Positions 54,304 through 62,867 of a stretch of DNA of 64,000 nt are shown piece by piece. This stretch comes from Rhodospirillaceae bacterium (GTDB taxonomy: Bacteria > Pseudomonadota > Alphaproteobacteria > Rhodospirillales > UBA2165): NCBI GenBank assembly GCA_002723345.1, contig PBNV01000030.1, positions 1 through 64,000 of the forward strand, in the 5' to 3' direction. The notes below the pieces were generated by a model. The model did no database searches. It worked only from the letters and a program-made list of their open reading frames with translations, and was not told where the DNA came from. The position numbers were made by a program, and so were the translations under genes. Positions within the stretch are counted from its first letter, which is position 1; each line of letters opens with the position of its first letter.

Positions 54304-55737
54304 TTGAGCACATTAATCGAAAAACTTGTGGCAATCGTTGGGAAATCCAACGTCCTCACCGCACAAAAAGACCAAACCAAATACATCACGGACTGGCCCG
54401 GCGATAAAACCGGTCGGGCCAGGGCCGTAGTCCGGCCTGCCAATACTCAGGAAGTTTCCAAGATTATGGAATTCGCTTATCATACGACGACCCCGGTTGT
54501 CCCCCAAAGTGGCAATACCGGGGTGGCTGGCGGCTCAATTCCTGACCAAAGCGGTGACGCCATTCTCCTCTCGCTGGAACGCATGAACATCATCCGAGAC
54601 ATTAGCCGGTCAGCTCAGACCATTGTAGTGGAGGCCGGCTGCGTCTTAGAGACCATCCATACGACCGTTGAGGAGTTGGGCCTTTTCTTCCCCCTGAACT
54701 TTGGGGCAAGAGGAAGCTGTATGATTGGAGGCAATCTGGCGACCAATGCTGGGGGATCAAATGTGGTGAGGTACGGCAATACCCGAGACCTGTGTCTTGG
54801 TATCGAAGCTGTAATGCCTGATGGCGAGATTATGAACCTTCTCTCCGGACTTCACAAAAACAACACGGGCTACGATCTCCGAAATCTGTTGATTGGATCC
54901 GAGGGCACCTTGGGTGTCATCACGGCGGCCACCCTAAAACTTTTTCCACTTCCAAAAGCGAGAGAAACATGTCTTGCTACGGTGAATGATATCTCTGGCG
55001 GTCTCGACCTGCTGAACCTGATTCAGGCAGAGACTGGCGGGGCAGTAGAGGCCTTCGAACTCATGCCCAAGGCGCTTTTCGAATTGTTAGCCAAACACCT
55101 CCCTCACCTCAAACAACCGTTTACGGATATCCCGGAGATGTCTGTATTGATCGAAATTGCCGCTACATCAGACGCCGACGCAAAAATGTCCGAGAGCGGC
55201 ATAACCCCGATCGCACAAAAGCTCGAAAACGTGCTGGCCGATGCCTTTGAGAGTGATCTGGTGACCGACGCAGTGATCGCATCCTCAGAAGCGCAACGCA
55301 GCGAAATTTGGACACTCCGAGAATCCGCTTTGGAAGCGATTACCGCCGAGGGTGAACGTATTGGTTTCGACATAGCTCTCCCCTTGGATGCAGTTCACGA
55401 ATTCGTAGATGAGATGGCGGGAACTGTGGATCGCATTTTGCCCGGCGCCCGCATGTTACCCGTCGGACATTTGGGCGACGGCAACCTTCACTACACTGTA
55501 TTCCCAAAGGAAGATGAAACCGCAAACCTTCGGAAACATGCGGCAGATATAAAGGCAGCCGTTTATGGCCCACTCTCTAGTTACGGCGGTTCTTTTAGCG
55601 CCGAACACGGCATTGGGGCCAACAAGTTAGCCGAAATGACCGCCTTTAAGGACCCGGCGGCGCTTGCCGTCATGCGCCGCGTCAAAGCTGCTCTAGATCC
55701 GAAAGGCATTATGAATCCAGGCCGGATGTTACCCTAA
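54304..55737 (+). CDS. FAD-linked D-2-hydroxyacid dehydrogenase (GlcD/D2HGDH-like)
   Basis: A 477-aa flavoprotein of the FAD_binding_4 family. It has PQSGNTGVAGGSIPD near 75, GNLATNAGGSNVVRYGNTRD, the C-terminal domain with HLGDGNLHYTV near 400 and GGSFSAEHGIGANK near 435. These fit D-lactate, glycolate oxidase subunit GlcD and D-2-hydroxyglutarate dehydrogenases. The start is TTG 54304 with GGAGACG before it. It sits 58 bp after the dehydratase, so it may oxidise a 2-hydroxyacid from the same pathway. Confidence 0.9.
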   Translation: MSTLIEKLVAIVGKSNVLTAQKDQTKYITDWPGDKTGRARAVVRPANTQEVSKIMEFAYHTTTPVVPQSGNTGVAGGSIPDQSGDAILLSLERMNIIRDISRSAQTIVVEAGCVLETIHTTVEELGLFFPLNFGARGSCMIGGNLATNAGGSNVVRYGNTRDLCLGIEAVMPDGEIMNLLSGLHKNNTGYDLRNLLIGSEGTLGVITAATLKLFPLPKARETCLATVNDISGGLDLLNLIQAETGGAVEAFELMPKALFELLAKHLPHLKQPFTDIPEMSVLIEIAATSDADAKMSESGITPIAQKLENVLADAFESDLVTDAVIASSEAQRSEIWTLRESALEAITAEGERIGFDIALPLDAVHEFVDEMAGTVDRILPGARMLPVGHLGDGNLHYTVFPKEDETANLRKHAADIKAAVYGPLSSYGGSFSAEHGIGANKLAEMTAFKDPAALAVMRRVKAALDPKGIMNPGRMLP

Positions 55738-55823
55738 TCAGCCAAATTTGACAGTTATGAAGGGAAAAAACAGAACCAAATACTGATGTTTGGGGGTAGG
55801 CATGACAAAAAAGTTTAAAACTT

Positions 55824-57086
55824 ATGATTAAGCAATCAACAGATGTCATCATAATTGGTGGCGGCATTGGCGGACTGGCAACTGCATTAGCGCTACACGA
55901 TATTGGCCTAAAGCCGAGGATATTTGAACAAGCCAAACAGATGAAACCCCTTGGTGTCGGCATTAACCTACTCCCCCATGCAGTAAGAGAATTGACTGAA
56001 TTGGGTTTATTGGAAAAGCTCAAGGCAACCGGCGTTGCATTGGAGGAGCTCCGGTTCTACACGAAATTCGGCCTTGAAATCCAACGAGAGGCACGTGGCA
56101 CGAAAGCAGGTTATAATTGGCCTCAGTTTGCGATTCATCGTGGCGAGCTGCAAATGCTGCTCTATGATGCGGTTCTGGCCCGACTTGGTAATGACTGTGT
56201 AAAAACTGGATATAAAGCAATAGACGTCTCTCAAGACGCCGGAAAAGCAATGGTGTATTTCCAAGATCCAACGAATGAGAATAATCGCACCCAAGAAACA
56301 GCGGATCTGGTCATCGCCGCTGATGGTATTCATTCTCTTGTTCGGCAAAAATATTACCCAGAGGAGGGGCCCCTCCTCTATGCTGGTATTAATTTATGGC
56401 GTGGGACCACGCGGCAACCAGCATTTCACACAGGACGCACGATGGTCCTAGCCGGGACCCTGCAAACCGGAAAAATGGTGATATATCCAATCTCTCCGGA
56501 CAACGAAAAAGGGGAGACGCTGATCAACTGGGTGGCGGAGGTGCGAACAAATACATATAAGAATAATGATTGGAACCGGCCGGGACATATCTCCGACTTT
56601 GCGCATCTTTTCGACGATTGGAAATTTGATTGGTTGGATGTACCATCTATGATCAGAAATGCGGATAGGATCAATGAATACCCGATGGTTGATCGAGACC
56701 CGATAGATCGCTGGCATTTTGACCGCTTGGTCTTGCTGGGGGATGCCGCCCACCCAATGTATTCCATCGGTGCAAATGGAGCGGGACAAGCCATTTTAGA
56801 TGCCCGAACTCTAGCCGGATCACTAAAATCGATGGACAACCCTATGGATGCCCTCAAAGCCTATGAAGCGGATCGACTGCCCACCACATCAAATGTCGTG
56901 CGAGCCAACCGCGGTGAGGGGCCAGACCACCTTCTAGAGATTGTCGCCGATCGAGCACCGGTCCCAGTCAAGACCATACATGACGTCATCAGCCAAAAAG
57001 AAATAGAGAGCATTGGCGCCAAATACCGCAAGATAACTGGCTATGACATGGAAACCCTCAACAACCGTGCTTCTTTGGTACCATAG
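55824..57086 (+). CDS. Flavin-dependent monooxygenase (PhzS/salicylate-hydroxylase-like)
   Basis: A 420-aa class A FAD monooxygenase. The N-terminal GGGIGGLATALAL dinucleotide motif, the internal DG motif (ADGIHSLVR) and the late GDAAHPMYSIGANGAGQAI are typical. GVGINLLPHAVREL near 51 and the IHRGELQMLLYDAV block point to the phenazine PhzS-like branch of para-hydroxybenzoate hydroxylases. It carries its own NAD(P)H site, so a separate reductase is not needed. It precedes a broken TauD gene and a flavin reductase. The substrate is unknown. Confidence 0.88.
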   Translation: MIKQSTDVIIIGGGIGGLATALALHDIGLKPRIFEQAKQMKPLGVGINLLPHAVRELTELGLLEKLKATGVALEELRFYTKFGLEIQREARGTKAGYNWPQFAIHRGELQMLLYDAVLARLGNDCVKTGYKAIDVSQDAGKAMVYFQDPTNENNRTQETADLVIAADGIHSLVRQKYYPEEGPLLYAGINLWRGTTRQPAFHTGRTMVLAGTLQTGKMVIYPISPDNEKGETLINWVAEVRTNTYKNNDWNRPGHISDFAHLFDDWKFDWLDVPSMIRNADRINEYPMVDRDPIDRWHFDRLVLLGDAAHPMYSIGANGAGQAILDARTLAGSLKSMDNPMDALKAYEADRLPTTSNVVRANRGEGPDHLLEIVADRAPVPVKTIHDVISQKEIESIGAKYRKITGYDMETLNNRASLVP

Positions 57087-57172
57087 GCGAGACAGGCATT
57101 TTGGCCAGAGGACGGTTGAAACTGTATTGTTTACAAATGCTTGATAACCGATTGGATTTCTAAAAAGAAAAT

Positions 57173-58027
57173 ATGGATTTCAAAATAACAGAATTAAGAG
57201 CCGACTTTGCCATTGAAGTGACCGGATTGGATTTAAGCCAACAGCTGTCTGCCGAAGATTTCTGTGCGATCCGAGAAGCCTAGTTTAAAGCTGGTGTCAT
57301 GGTAATTCGCGATCAATATATTACGCCAGCTGAACAAGTGGCATTCAGTCGTCATTTTGGGTCCCTTGGCATCCATGTCCTCGATCAATTTCAACATCCG
57401 GACCAAAAAGAAATTCTCGTGCTCTCAAACAAGAAAAACCAGGACTGCTCTCCGGTCGGTTTTGAGGACGCCGGTCGCTATTGGCACTCAGATTTATCGT
57501 ACGCACGGTTACCCATGTTGGGCTCTATGCTTTACGCTCTTGAGACACCTCCACAAGGTGGGGAGACGTTGTTCGCGGACATGAGAAAAGCTCTGGAGAC
57601 CCTCCCTCAGACGATGCGTGGACGTCTCGAAGGATTGAAGGCTTATCACTCTTATACCCGCGATGATAAAGCCAAGGAGTCTGTAGAGGGTCTGCGCCCC
57701 GTTTTAAACATTCACCAATTGTCAAAACTCTCAGATGTCGTGCATCCCGTCGTGCGGACGCACGAGGACACCGGGGCTCGGTCCCTTTTTGTCAATCCAG
57801 GTTTTACTTTTGCCATAAAGGACATGGAGCCCGACGACAGTGCCAATCTCCTTAGAGAACTATTCGAACACTCAACGAAACCGGAACTAGTCTTTACCCA
57901 TGAATGGCAACCCCATGACCTACTCTGTTGGGACAATCGTTCTGTTATGCATCAGGCAACAAGTTATGATACAAACTATGTACGTCATATACATCGAACG
58001 ACGATCGAGGGCGGAAAGCCTTTTTAA
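57173..58027 (+). pseudogene. TauD/TfdA family 2-oxoglutarate dioxygenase with in-frame amber codon
   Basis: Read from the ATG at 57173, the frame encodes a full TauD/TfdA protein of 284 codons, interrupted by TAG at 57281 (codon 37). The first 36 residues (MDFKITELRADFAIEVTGLD...) match the family's N-terminus, and after the stop FKAGVMVIRDQ continues it without frame change. The family often has Trp or Phe at the interrupted position, and TGG to TAG is a single base. The iron ligands are His105 and Asp107 (WHSD) and the distal His in MHQATS, with the Arg in RHIHRTT. Translation from ATG 57299 would lose 42 residues and has no good ribosome site. Alternatives are a sequencing error or readthrough. 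Confidence 0.8.
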
Positions 58028-58082
58028 CCAGAAATCTAATAGGCAACGGCAACGGCAACGGCCTGGAGTTTTTGGATAGCAG

Positions 58083-58715
58083 ATGTTTTTTGATCCCCGA
58101 ACCGATGGTATGAAACCAGCGCCATTTAACCACTCTATATTCACTTCGCTGGTGGTGCCGCGGCCAATTGGCTGGATTTCAACAATTGACATGGATGGCG
58201 TCGTCAATCTCGCTCCATTCAGCTACTTTAATGCAATCGCAGCCGATCCTCCTTGTTTGATGTACTGTCCAAACGGACCCAAAAAGGGGACAACGGAACC
58301 CAAGGACTCTCTTTCTAATGCTGAGATGACAAAAGAATTTGTGTTTAATCTGTGCAGCCATGACTTGCGAGAAAAACTCAACAAAACCGCGCGCCATGAG
58401 CCAAGAGGCGAGGATGAAATGGAAAAAGCAGGGCTTACCCCTGCCCGCTCCGTGAATGTGAAGCCACCTCGAGTCGCAGACGCCCCGATCGCCCTTGAAT
58501 GCAAATACCTCCGAACAGTGAGATTACCCCGGAGCAGTTCGGGCTCTGAGAACAATATGATTTTGGGACAAGTAATTGGTATCCATGTGCGCGATGAAGT
58601 AATCACCAAGGGGACGATTGATATTAGTAAAATTCGTCCAATCGCGAGGCTCGGTGGCCTCGATTACTCCGTTCTGGAACCTGAAAACGTGTTCACAATG
58701 AAGCGACCCGACTAG
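58083..58715 (+). CDS. Flavin reductase family protein (FMN-binding split barrel)
   Basis: A 210-aa protein of the flavin-reductase-like FMN-binding split-barrel family. The N-terminal PRPIGWISTIDMDGVVNLAPFSYF and the central GTTEPKDSL stretch are typical. Members deliver reduced FMN/FAD to two-component oxygenases such as HpaB. It is the only such gene in the window, so it is a candidate partner for either HpaB-type enzyme (36.7 or 61.3 kb); this is inference. A (GGCAAC)3 run lies in the short gap before it. Confidence 0.88.
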   Translation: MFFDPRTDGMKPAPFNHSIFTSLVVPRPIGWISTIDMDGVVNLAPFSYFNAIAADPPCLMYCPNGPKKGTTEPKDSLSNAEMTKEFVFNLCSHDLREKLNKTARHEPRGEDEMEKAGLTPARSVNVKPPRVADAPIALECKYLRTVRLPRSSSGSENNMILGQVIGIHVRDEVITKGTIDISKIRPIARLGGLDYSVLEPENVFTMKRPD

Positions 58716-58890
58716 CATTCATGTTCTACATTTTGGGGAATTCCCTACCACAGCTTTTTACTATGGCACAGAAAAATGCGAAAAATGTAGTAATTCACTG
58801 TAATTTCTAAGTTACGGTAGTTTAGTAAATTAAAAAAACGCCACACTATCACTTACACGGTTGTTCATCTGAAAAATAGGAAGAACACAG

Positions 58891-59289
58891 ATACGTAAAT
58901 TAGCAAATATACTAATCGGGCTGCTATCGCTCTGGGCGGTCTACATTATCGTGGCTTCACTCTTTAACATCACGATACTTTTTCCATTCACGATAACGAC
59001 GAGCGAGGAAGTCCCATATTTTCGACTTTATACGATCCGGCTCGCCATATTCGGTACATTCGCATTTTACGGAATTAAGCACTTGCTGAGGGGCAGCAGC
59101 ACGGTCTACCCCATTTACTTCTTAAAAACATTTCTGTTTTTTTTGTCTGTTATGGGAGTAAGTGTGGGCCTCGTAAATCCTGAGTGGGTCTCCGTCAAAG
59201 ACTGGGGCCTAATCGTCTTTTTCTTTTGGGTAGCAATTACCCTGCACCTCGCGTCCTTGCCACGGCACAGGCGGTATTTCAAAAATTAA
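58891..59289 (+). CDS. Small membrane protein, probable ATA start
   Basis: A 132-aa hydrophobic protein, about four membrane helices: LANILIGLLSLWAVYIIVASLF, then IRLAIFGTFAFYGI, FLKTFLFFLSVMGVSVGLV and WGLIVFFFWVAITLHLA. The clean ATG-less start puzzle is solved if ATA at 58891 is the start: AGGAAG (58878-58883) lies seven bases before it and the next residues (RKLANIL) are the usual basic start of a helix. The first conventional start, GTG 58951, would remove most of helix 1. So this is either non-standard initiation or a start codon lost by one base change. No family recognised. It converges on the YaiI gene. Confidence 0.55.
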   Translation: MRKLANILIGLLSLWAVYIIVASLFNITILFPFTITTSEEVPYFRLYTIRLAIFGTFAFYGIKHLLRGSSTVYPIYFLKTFLFFLSVMGVSVGLVNPEWVSVKDWGLIVFFFWVAITLHLASLPRHRRYFKN

Positions 59290-59363
59290 TACGTGCCTCG
59301 CGATCGCTGGCCCGCAAATTTGAGCCTGCTATTTACCAATTGAAATCACAAACACCGGGAGAG

Positions 59364-59807
59364 CTATTTAGCCTGGCAAACTAAACTCTCTAAACTATTT
59401 GTAAATCGTGACCTATCCTTTTTAGTAAATGGCCTAGGTCCCCCGCGGGTTTCCCCGGCTTCTCGCAGTCCTGCCATCAAATTCCTAGACGCAACAACTG
59501 AGCCTATATTTTTCTCTTCAAGAACATCTCCCGAAGGCTTCAATGCCACTGCACCATTCTTTATGCACCGGTCTGCCAAGAGTATATCAGACGTTATCAG
59601 TATATCGCCCGGGCCTATTTTTTCGAATATCCAATCGTCTGCAGCGTCCTCTCCCGGTGCCACGACGACCAACTTAATTAGTTTTTCCGGAAATGGTCTA
59701 ATACCACCATCCGACACCATGTATGTCATTAGCTCATGTCTCTTAGCAACCTTTACCACCTCATCGCGCACAGGGCATGCATCAGCGTCAACATAAATCT
59801 TGAGCAC
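59364..59807 (-). CDS. YaiI/YqxD family protein (DUF188)
   Basis: A 147-aa protein of the YaiI/YqxD family (UPF0178), a PIN-like-fold group of unknown role. It shows YVDADACPVRDEVVKVA at the start, SDGGIRPFPEKLIKLVVV, DILITSDILLADRC and a C-terminal RGGPRPFTKKDRSRF. The start is GTG 59807, only two bases after the stop of the HpaB-type gene, so it may ride on that transcript. Such pairing is unusual, because yaiI normally stands alone. Confidence 0.9.
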   Translation of the reverse strand: MLKIYVDADACPVRDEVVKVAKRHELMTYMVSDGGIRPFPEKLIKLVVVAPGEDAADDWIFEKIGPGDILITSDILLADRCIKNGAVALKPSGDVLEEKNIGSVVASRNLMAGLREAGETRGGPRPFTKKDRSRFTNSLESLVCQAK

Positions 59808-59809
59808 AA

Positions 59810-61330
59810 CTAAAATCTACCGGGAGTAAAAGCTGGACCACCGTTGTGAGGCCAGCCCTGATTTTGACGGCCCTCCAAATCATCTAACATATCGTGGATC
59901 CGATCAATATGCGTGTCTTTAGAATAAGAGCGGTACATTTGTGACATGCTCCTCATTGGATCGCCAGAGTAATACTGTTCGTAAAGCCGCTGCCTTCCGG
60001 CAAAACTAGATAGTGCTGCATCGTAAGCCAATCTATTCAATTTTATGCGTTTCGAAGAGTCTGCATTCACAGACTGAAAATATTTCTCAACATCTCCCTT
60101 CGCTTCACCCGCGAGCTCGGCAAAAGAGGGCACGCCCACAAGGCCGCCTGCTCCGAGCGTGTTAATGATCTCGCACTGGCGATTATAGAGTTTCCAAAAC
60201 ATACTCTGCCACACAGAGATGTGTCTCATCGCAGGGGCAAAAGTTCCAAAGGGAGTTTCATGGGCTTCTGCCTCTGCCGCGACGCGGCACGTCCGGGTAA
60301 ATTCGGCAATGGATATCGTTTCTGCCAGCATGACCTGTACGTGATTATGCTCGTCAATTTTTGTGGACTTCGCGATAGCCAATGCCAGCGCCATCATAAA
60401 TTGAGACTTCGATACAGCTCTCACAACCGATTGATGTAAGGCATGGGGTCCAGCTCCAGTCTTTCCTCTTATGACGGCTTCTGCCTCTTTGTCCCGGAAC
60501 AGAAACACCCGCTCCCACGGTACCATGACATCATCAAAGACGGCTATCCCATCTGACTCATCGTATCGCAGTGACAACGGACCATCCATAGGAGAAGCCG
60601 CATCCAGATGTGCCACCGGTGGTCGGCAAATAAATTTTAATCCTGGCGTGTTGGTTGGGATTGCAAATCCAAAAGCATAATTCGTTGTTTTATGTTGCTC
60701 GTCAGTTTGCCACGTCAGCGCCGCTGGCATCACAACAATCTCATTCGCAAGCGCACAGAGTGTTGCCACCATACGCGCGCCTCTCACGATCATCCCCTCG
60801 TCGGTCTCTTTCACAATTTGCGCAACTATCTCTGATTCCTGCAAATGAGCCGGTCTCGACCGATCCACTTGTGGGTTCACCAAAACATGGGTCATCATTA
60901 GATCATTCTCACGCACCCGCTCGTAAAAATTCTTAATGTTATCGCTGCCGTCAAAGGTGTCTCTTTTAAAGGATGCTGCCGCTGCGGCCCACGCCGCAAC
61001 CATTACGTTCTTGTAATCAGGGCTTCGACCTAACATTCCGCACGTAGTATCCATCCAAACCTGCATCGCATCGCCTCTAGACTTTACGTCCTCCGGAGAA
61101 CTAGGTTGGATGTGACTCATTCCTACAAGATCCCCCGAGGAAGGAGACGAATAGGTCAACACATCCTGCAAAGATGGTTCATGCTGCATTTGCAGAAGAT
61201 CAGCCATTGTCTCTGCTGCACCAGCAAATCTGGCATCTTTGGTTACGTCCTTCACTCGGTCTCCGCCTATGTGGACCTCTCGGTCATCCCTAAGGGAGGC
61301 GAGATATTGTTCGGCAGTTCTGATCGGCAT
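59810..61330 (-). CDS. HpaB-type flavin-dependent monooxygenase (second, canonical motifs)
   Basis: A 506-aa 4-hydroxyphenylacetate 3-hydroxylase-type enzyme. AAGGAGG precedes the ATG at 61330; an upstream start would add 13 residues. The substrate-site residues of the family appear: Arg102 and Tyr106 (GRSPDY) and His148 (THVLVNPQVD). The C-terminal acyl-CoA-dehydrogenase-like domain ends near the stop. So it has the motifs that the paralogue at 35.2-36.7 kb has lost. It needs a flavin reductase. It lies between an alpha/beta hydrolase and yaiI on the minus strand. Confidence 0.9.
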   Translation of the reverse strand: MPIRTAEQYLASLRDDREVHIGGDRVKDVTKDARFAGAAETMADLLQMQHEPSLQDVLTYSSPSSGDLVGMSHIQPSSPEDVKSRGDAMQVWMDTTCGMLGRSPDYKNVMVAAWAAAAASFKRDTFDGSDNIKNFYERVRENDLMMTHVLVNPQVDRSRPAHLQESEIVAQIVKETDEGMIVRGARMVATLCALANEIVVMPAALTWQTDEQHKTTNYAFGFAIPTNTPGLKFICRPPVAHLDAASPMDGPLSLRYDESDGIAVFDDVMVPWERVFLFRDKEAEAVIRGKTGAGPHALHQSVVRAVSKSQFMMALALAIAKSTKIDEHNHVQVMLAETISIAEFTRTCRVAAEAEAHETPFGTFAPAMRHISVWQSMFWKLYNRQCEIINTLGAGGLVGVPSFAELAGEAKGDVEKYFQSVNADSSKRIKLNRLAYDAALSSFAGRQRLYEQYYSGDPMRSMSQMYRSYSKDTHIDRIHDMLDDLEGRQNQGWPHNGGPAFTPGRF

Positions 61331-61467
61331 GGCAGGCCCTCCTTGATCCGATCCCAAGACAATAGACATGTCTTAGGAAGATCAATGATTTATGTACCGA
61401 ATTCCGGCCAGTGAAAGATGGAGCCTTTATTTGCCGCGCCGTGCTCTAAAAACATGGCTGGTTCCGG

Positions 61468-62646
61468 TCATCGCGGTTTGGCACTGCCCAATGAGGTGAA
61501 GGTCTCCGCAACCCAATCTGCCATATATTCGATAGCTATCTTCGCATTATCTACCTGGCAATGCTCTACACCACCAGTCTTTGTCGTGAACACCTTCAAC
61601 TCAGCGTGGGGACTATTTGTGGCGGCGTCGAGCGTTTTCTGTGCCATCCGTAGTGGGATTTGTCGATCCGCCTCTCCATGCAGGATGAGTAATGGGCATC
61701 GAATATTTGGCAGGGCTCTCTCTAGCGACATTCGTGAAGTAACATCTAAAATACCCTCTCGGTTCGTCGTGCCGAGCACCCAATTCATGTGATCTTCCCA
61801 GTGCGAGACGGAGAGATTTGTTCCGCTACCATCTAGTCGCCGACGGGTTATCTCGCCGTAATCGTTAATTGCGCCCCACGCGACAACGCATTTGATCCTA
61901 GGCTCAAACCCGGCAGCCCGCGGTGCGTAATAACCGCCCAAGCTGATACCGGCGACACCAATCTTAGTGGGGTCGACTTCACCTTTTAATTCAAGATAGT
62001 CAATTGCCGCGGCTGTGGGTTTTTCAGTTTCAGGGGTTAGTTTAAGATTACCCAAGCGTAATGCTTCCCCAATGCCAGGATGATCTAAAAGCAAAGTAGA
62101 AACCCCTCGTTCAGCGTAAGCTTGAGGAATGCCCAAAAGGTACAGATATTCCTTCATAACATCCAAACCATCTAAATGGATCAGACAGGGAGCCCGCACA
62201 CCAAAAGAATTCTGAGCAGGATAAAATATTGCAGGAAGATGGGTATCCTCGAAAGGAATATCAACTCGGCGAGCCGCCGAATTTGAATGCTCTAATCCTG
62301 CTTTAAATGATTCAAGCATGGACGCATAAGTTTTAAGCCTCAGGTCTGAACCTGCTTTACACATCCGCTCCGCCGTCAGAAAGTAAATCGCCGAGCGAAA
62401 ATATTTCTGTCCAGCGCTCACCGAATGCCCGGCAATTACGTCATCTTTGGCTAAAAGCAGGTTTCGCTCGCCCAATTCTGACCAGGCATCATGCCATGCT
62501 TGGTTAGCCTCATCATCATTTTTACCAGCTAGATGTTTTAAAGAACACAGCTTGTCGTCGATCTCTGAGAGCACGCCGCCCGCATTTAGCGCCATCTGGA
62601 GGGCCATCGACCATGGGTAATTATCGGGAAAATATTCAAACATCAT
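61468..62646 (-). CDS. Alpha/beta hydrolase (2,6-dihydroxypseudooxynicotine hydrolase-like)
   Basis: A 392-aa hydrolase with an N-terminal helical cap region (about 1-130) and a fold with the nucleophile elbow GISLGGYY near 230, the acid in HGEADRQIP and the His in GGVEHCQVDN. The long N-terminal part and order resemble the C-C hydrolase that splits a carbon-carbon bond in nicotine breakdown (DHPON hydrolase) and FrsA-like enzymes. The ATG at 62646 follows AGGTGA; a TTG three codons earlier is also open. It lies just upstream of the second HpaB gene, so ring hydroxylation followed by side-chain cleavage is plausible. Confidence 0.85.
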   Translation of the reverse strand: MMFEYFPDNYPWSMALQMALNAGGVLSEIDDKLCSLKHLAGKNDDEANQAWHDAWSELGERNLLLAKDDVIAGHSVSAGQKYFRSAIYFLTAERMCKAGSDLRLKTYASMLESFKAGLEHSNSAARRVDIPFEDTHLPAIFYPAQNSFGVRAPCLIHLDGLDVMKEYLYLLGIPQAYAERGVSTLLLDHPGIGEALRLGNLKLTPETEKPTAAAIDYLELKGEVDPTKIGVAGISLGGYYAPRAAGFEPRIKCVVAWGAINDYGEITRRRLDGSGTNLSVSHWEDHMNWVLGTTNREGILDVTSRMSLERALPNIRCPLLILHGEADRQIPLRMAQKTLDAATNSPHAELKVFTTKTGGVEHCQVDNAKIAIEYMADWVAETFTSLGSAKPR

Positions 62647-62867
62647 GTGAGGCAATCACCTGTAGTATTTATCGGGCATCCAACATACATGATAAAAATA
62701 TAATTTTCCTATTGGAAAAAGGGTTTCAAACTATTTATGATCGAGACATTGAAAATCACTTGCGTCTGATAACAATAGATGATGACGTATTGATTGTTCC
62801 AATGAGAATTCTGCGAATGCACGAAGCAGATCAAGTTTTTTAAATCCAAGAGAGACGGGAGGTCTTG

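Noticed and set aside
62613-62843. 76-aa open frame on the plus strand
   Set aside because: Its first part lies antisense to the alpha/beta hydrolase start and it has no ribosome site or recognisable family.
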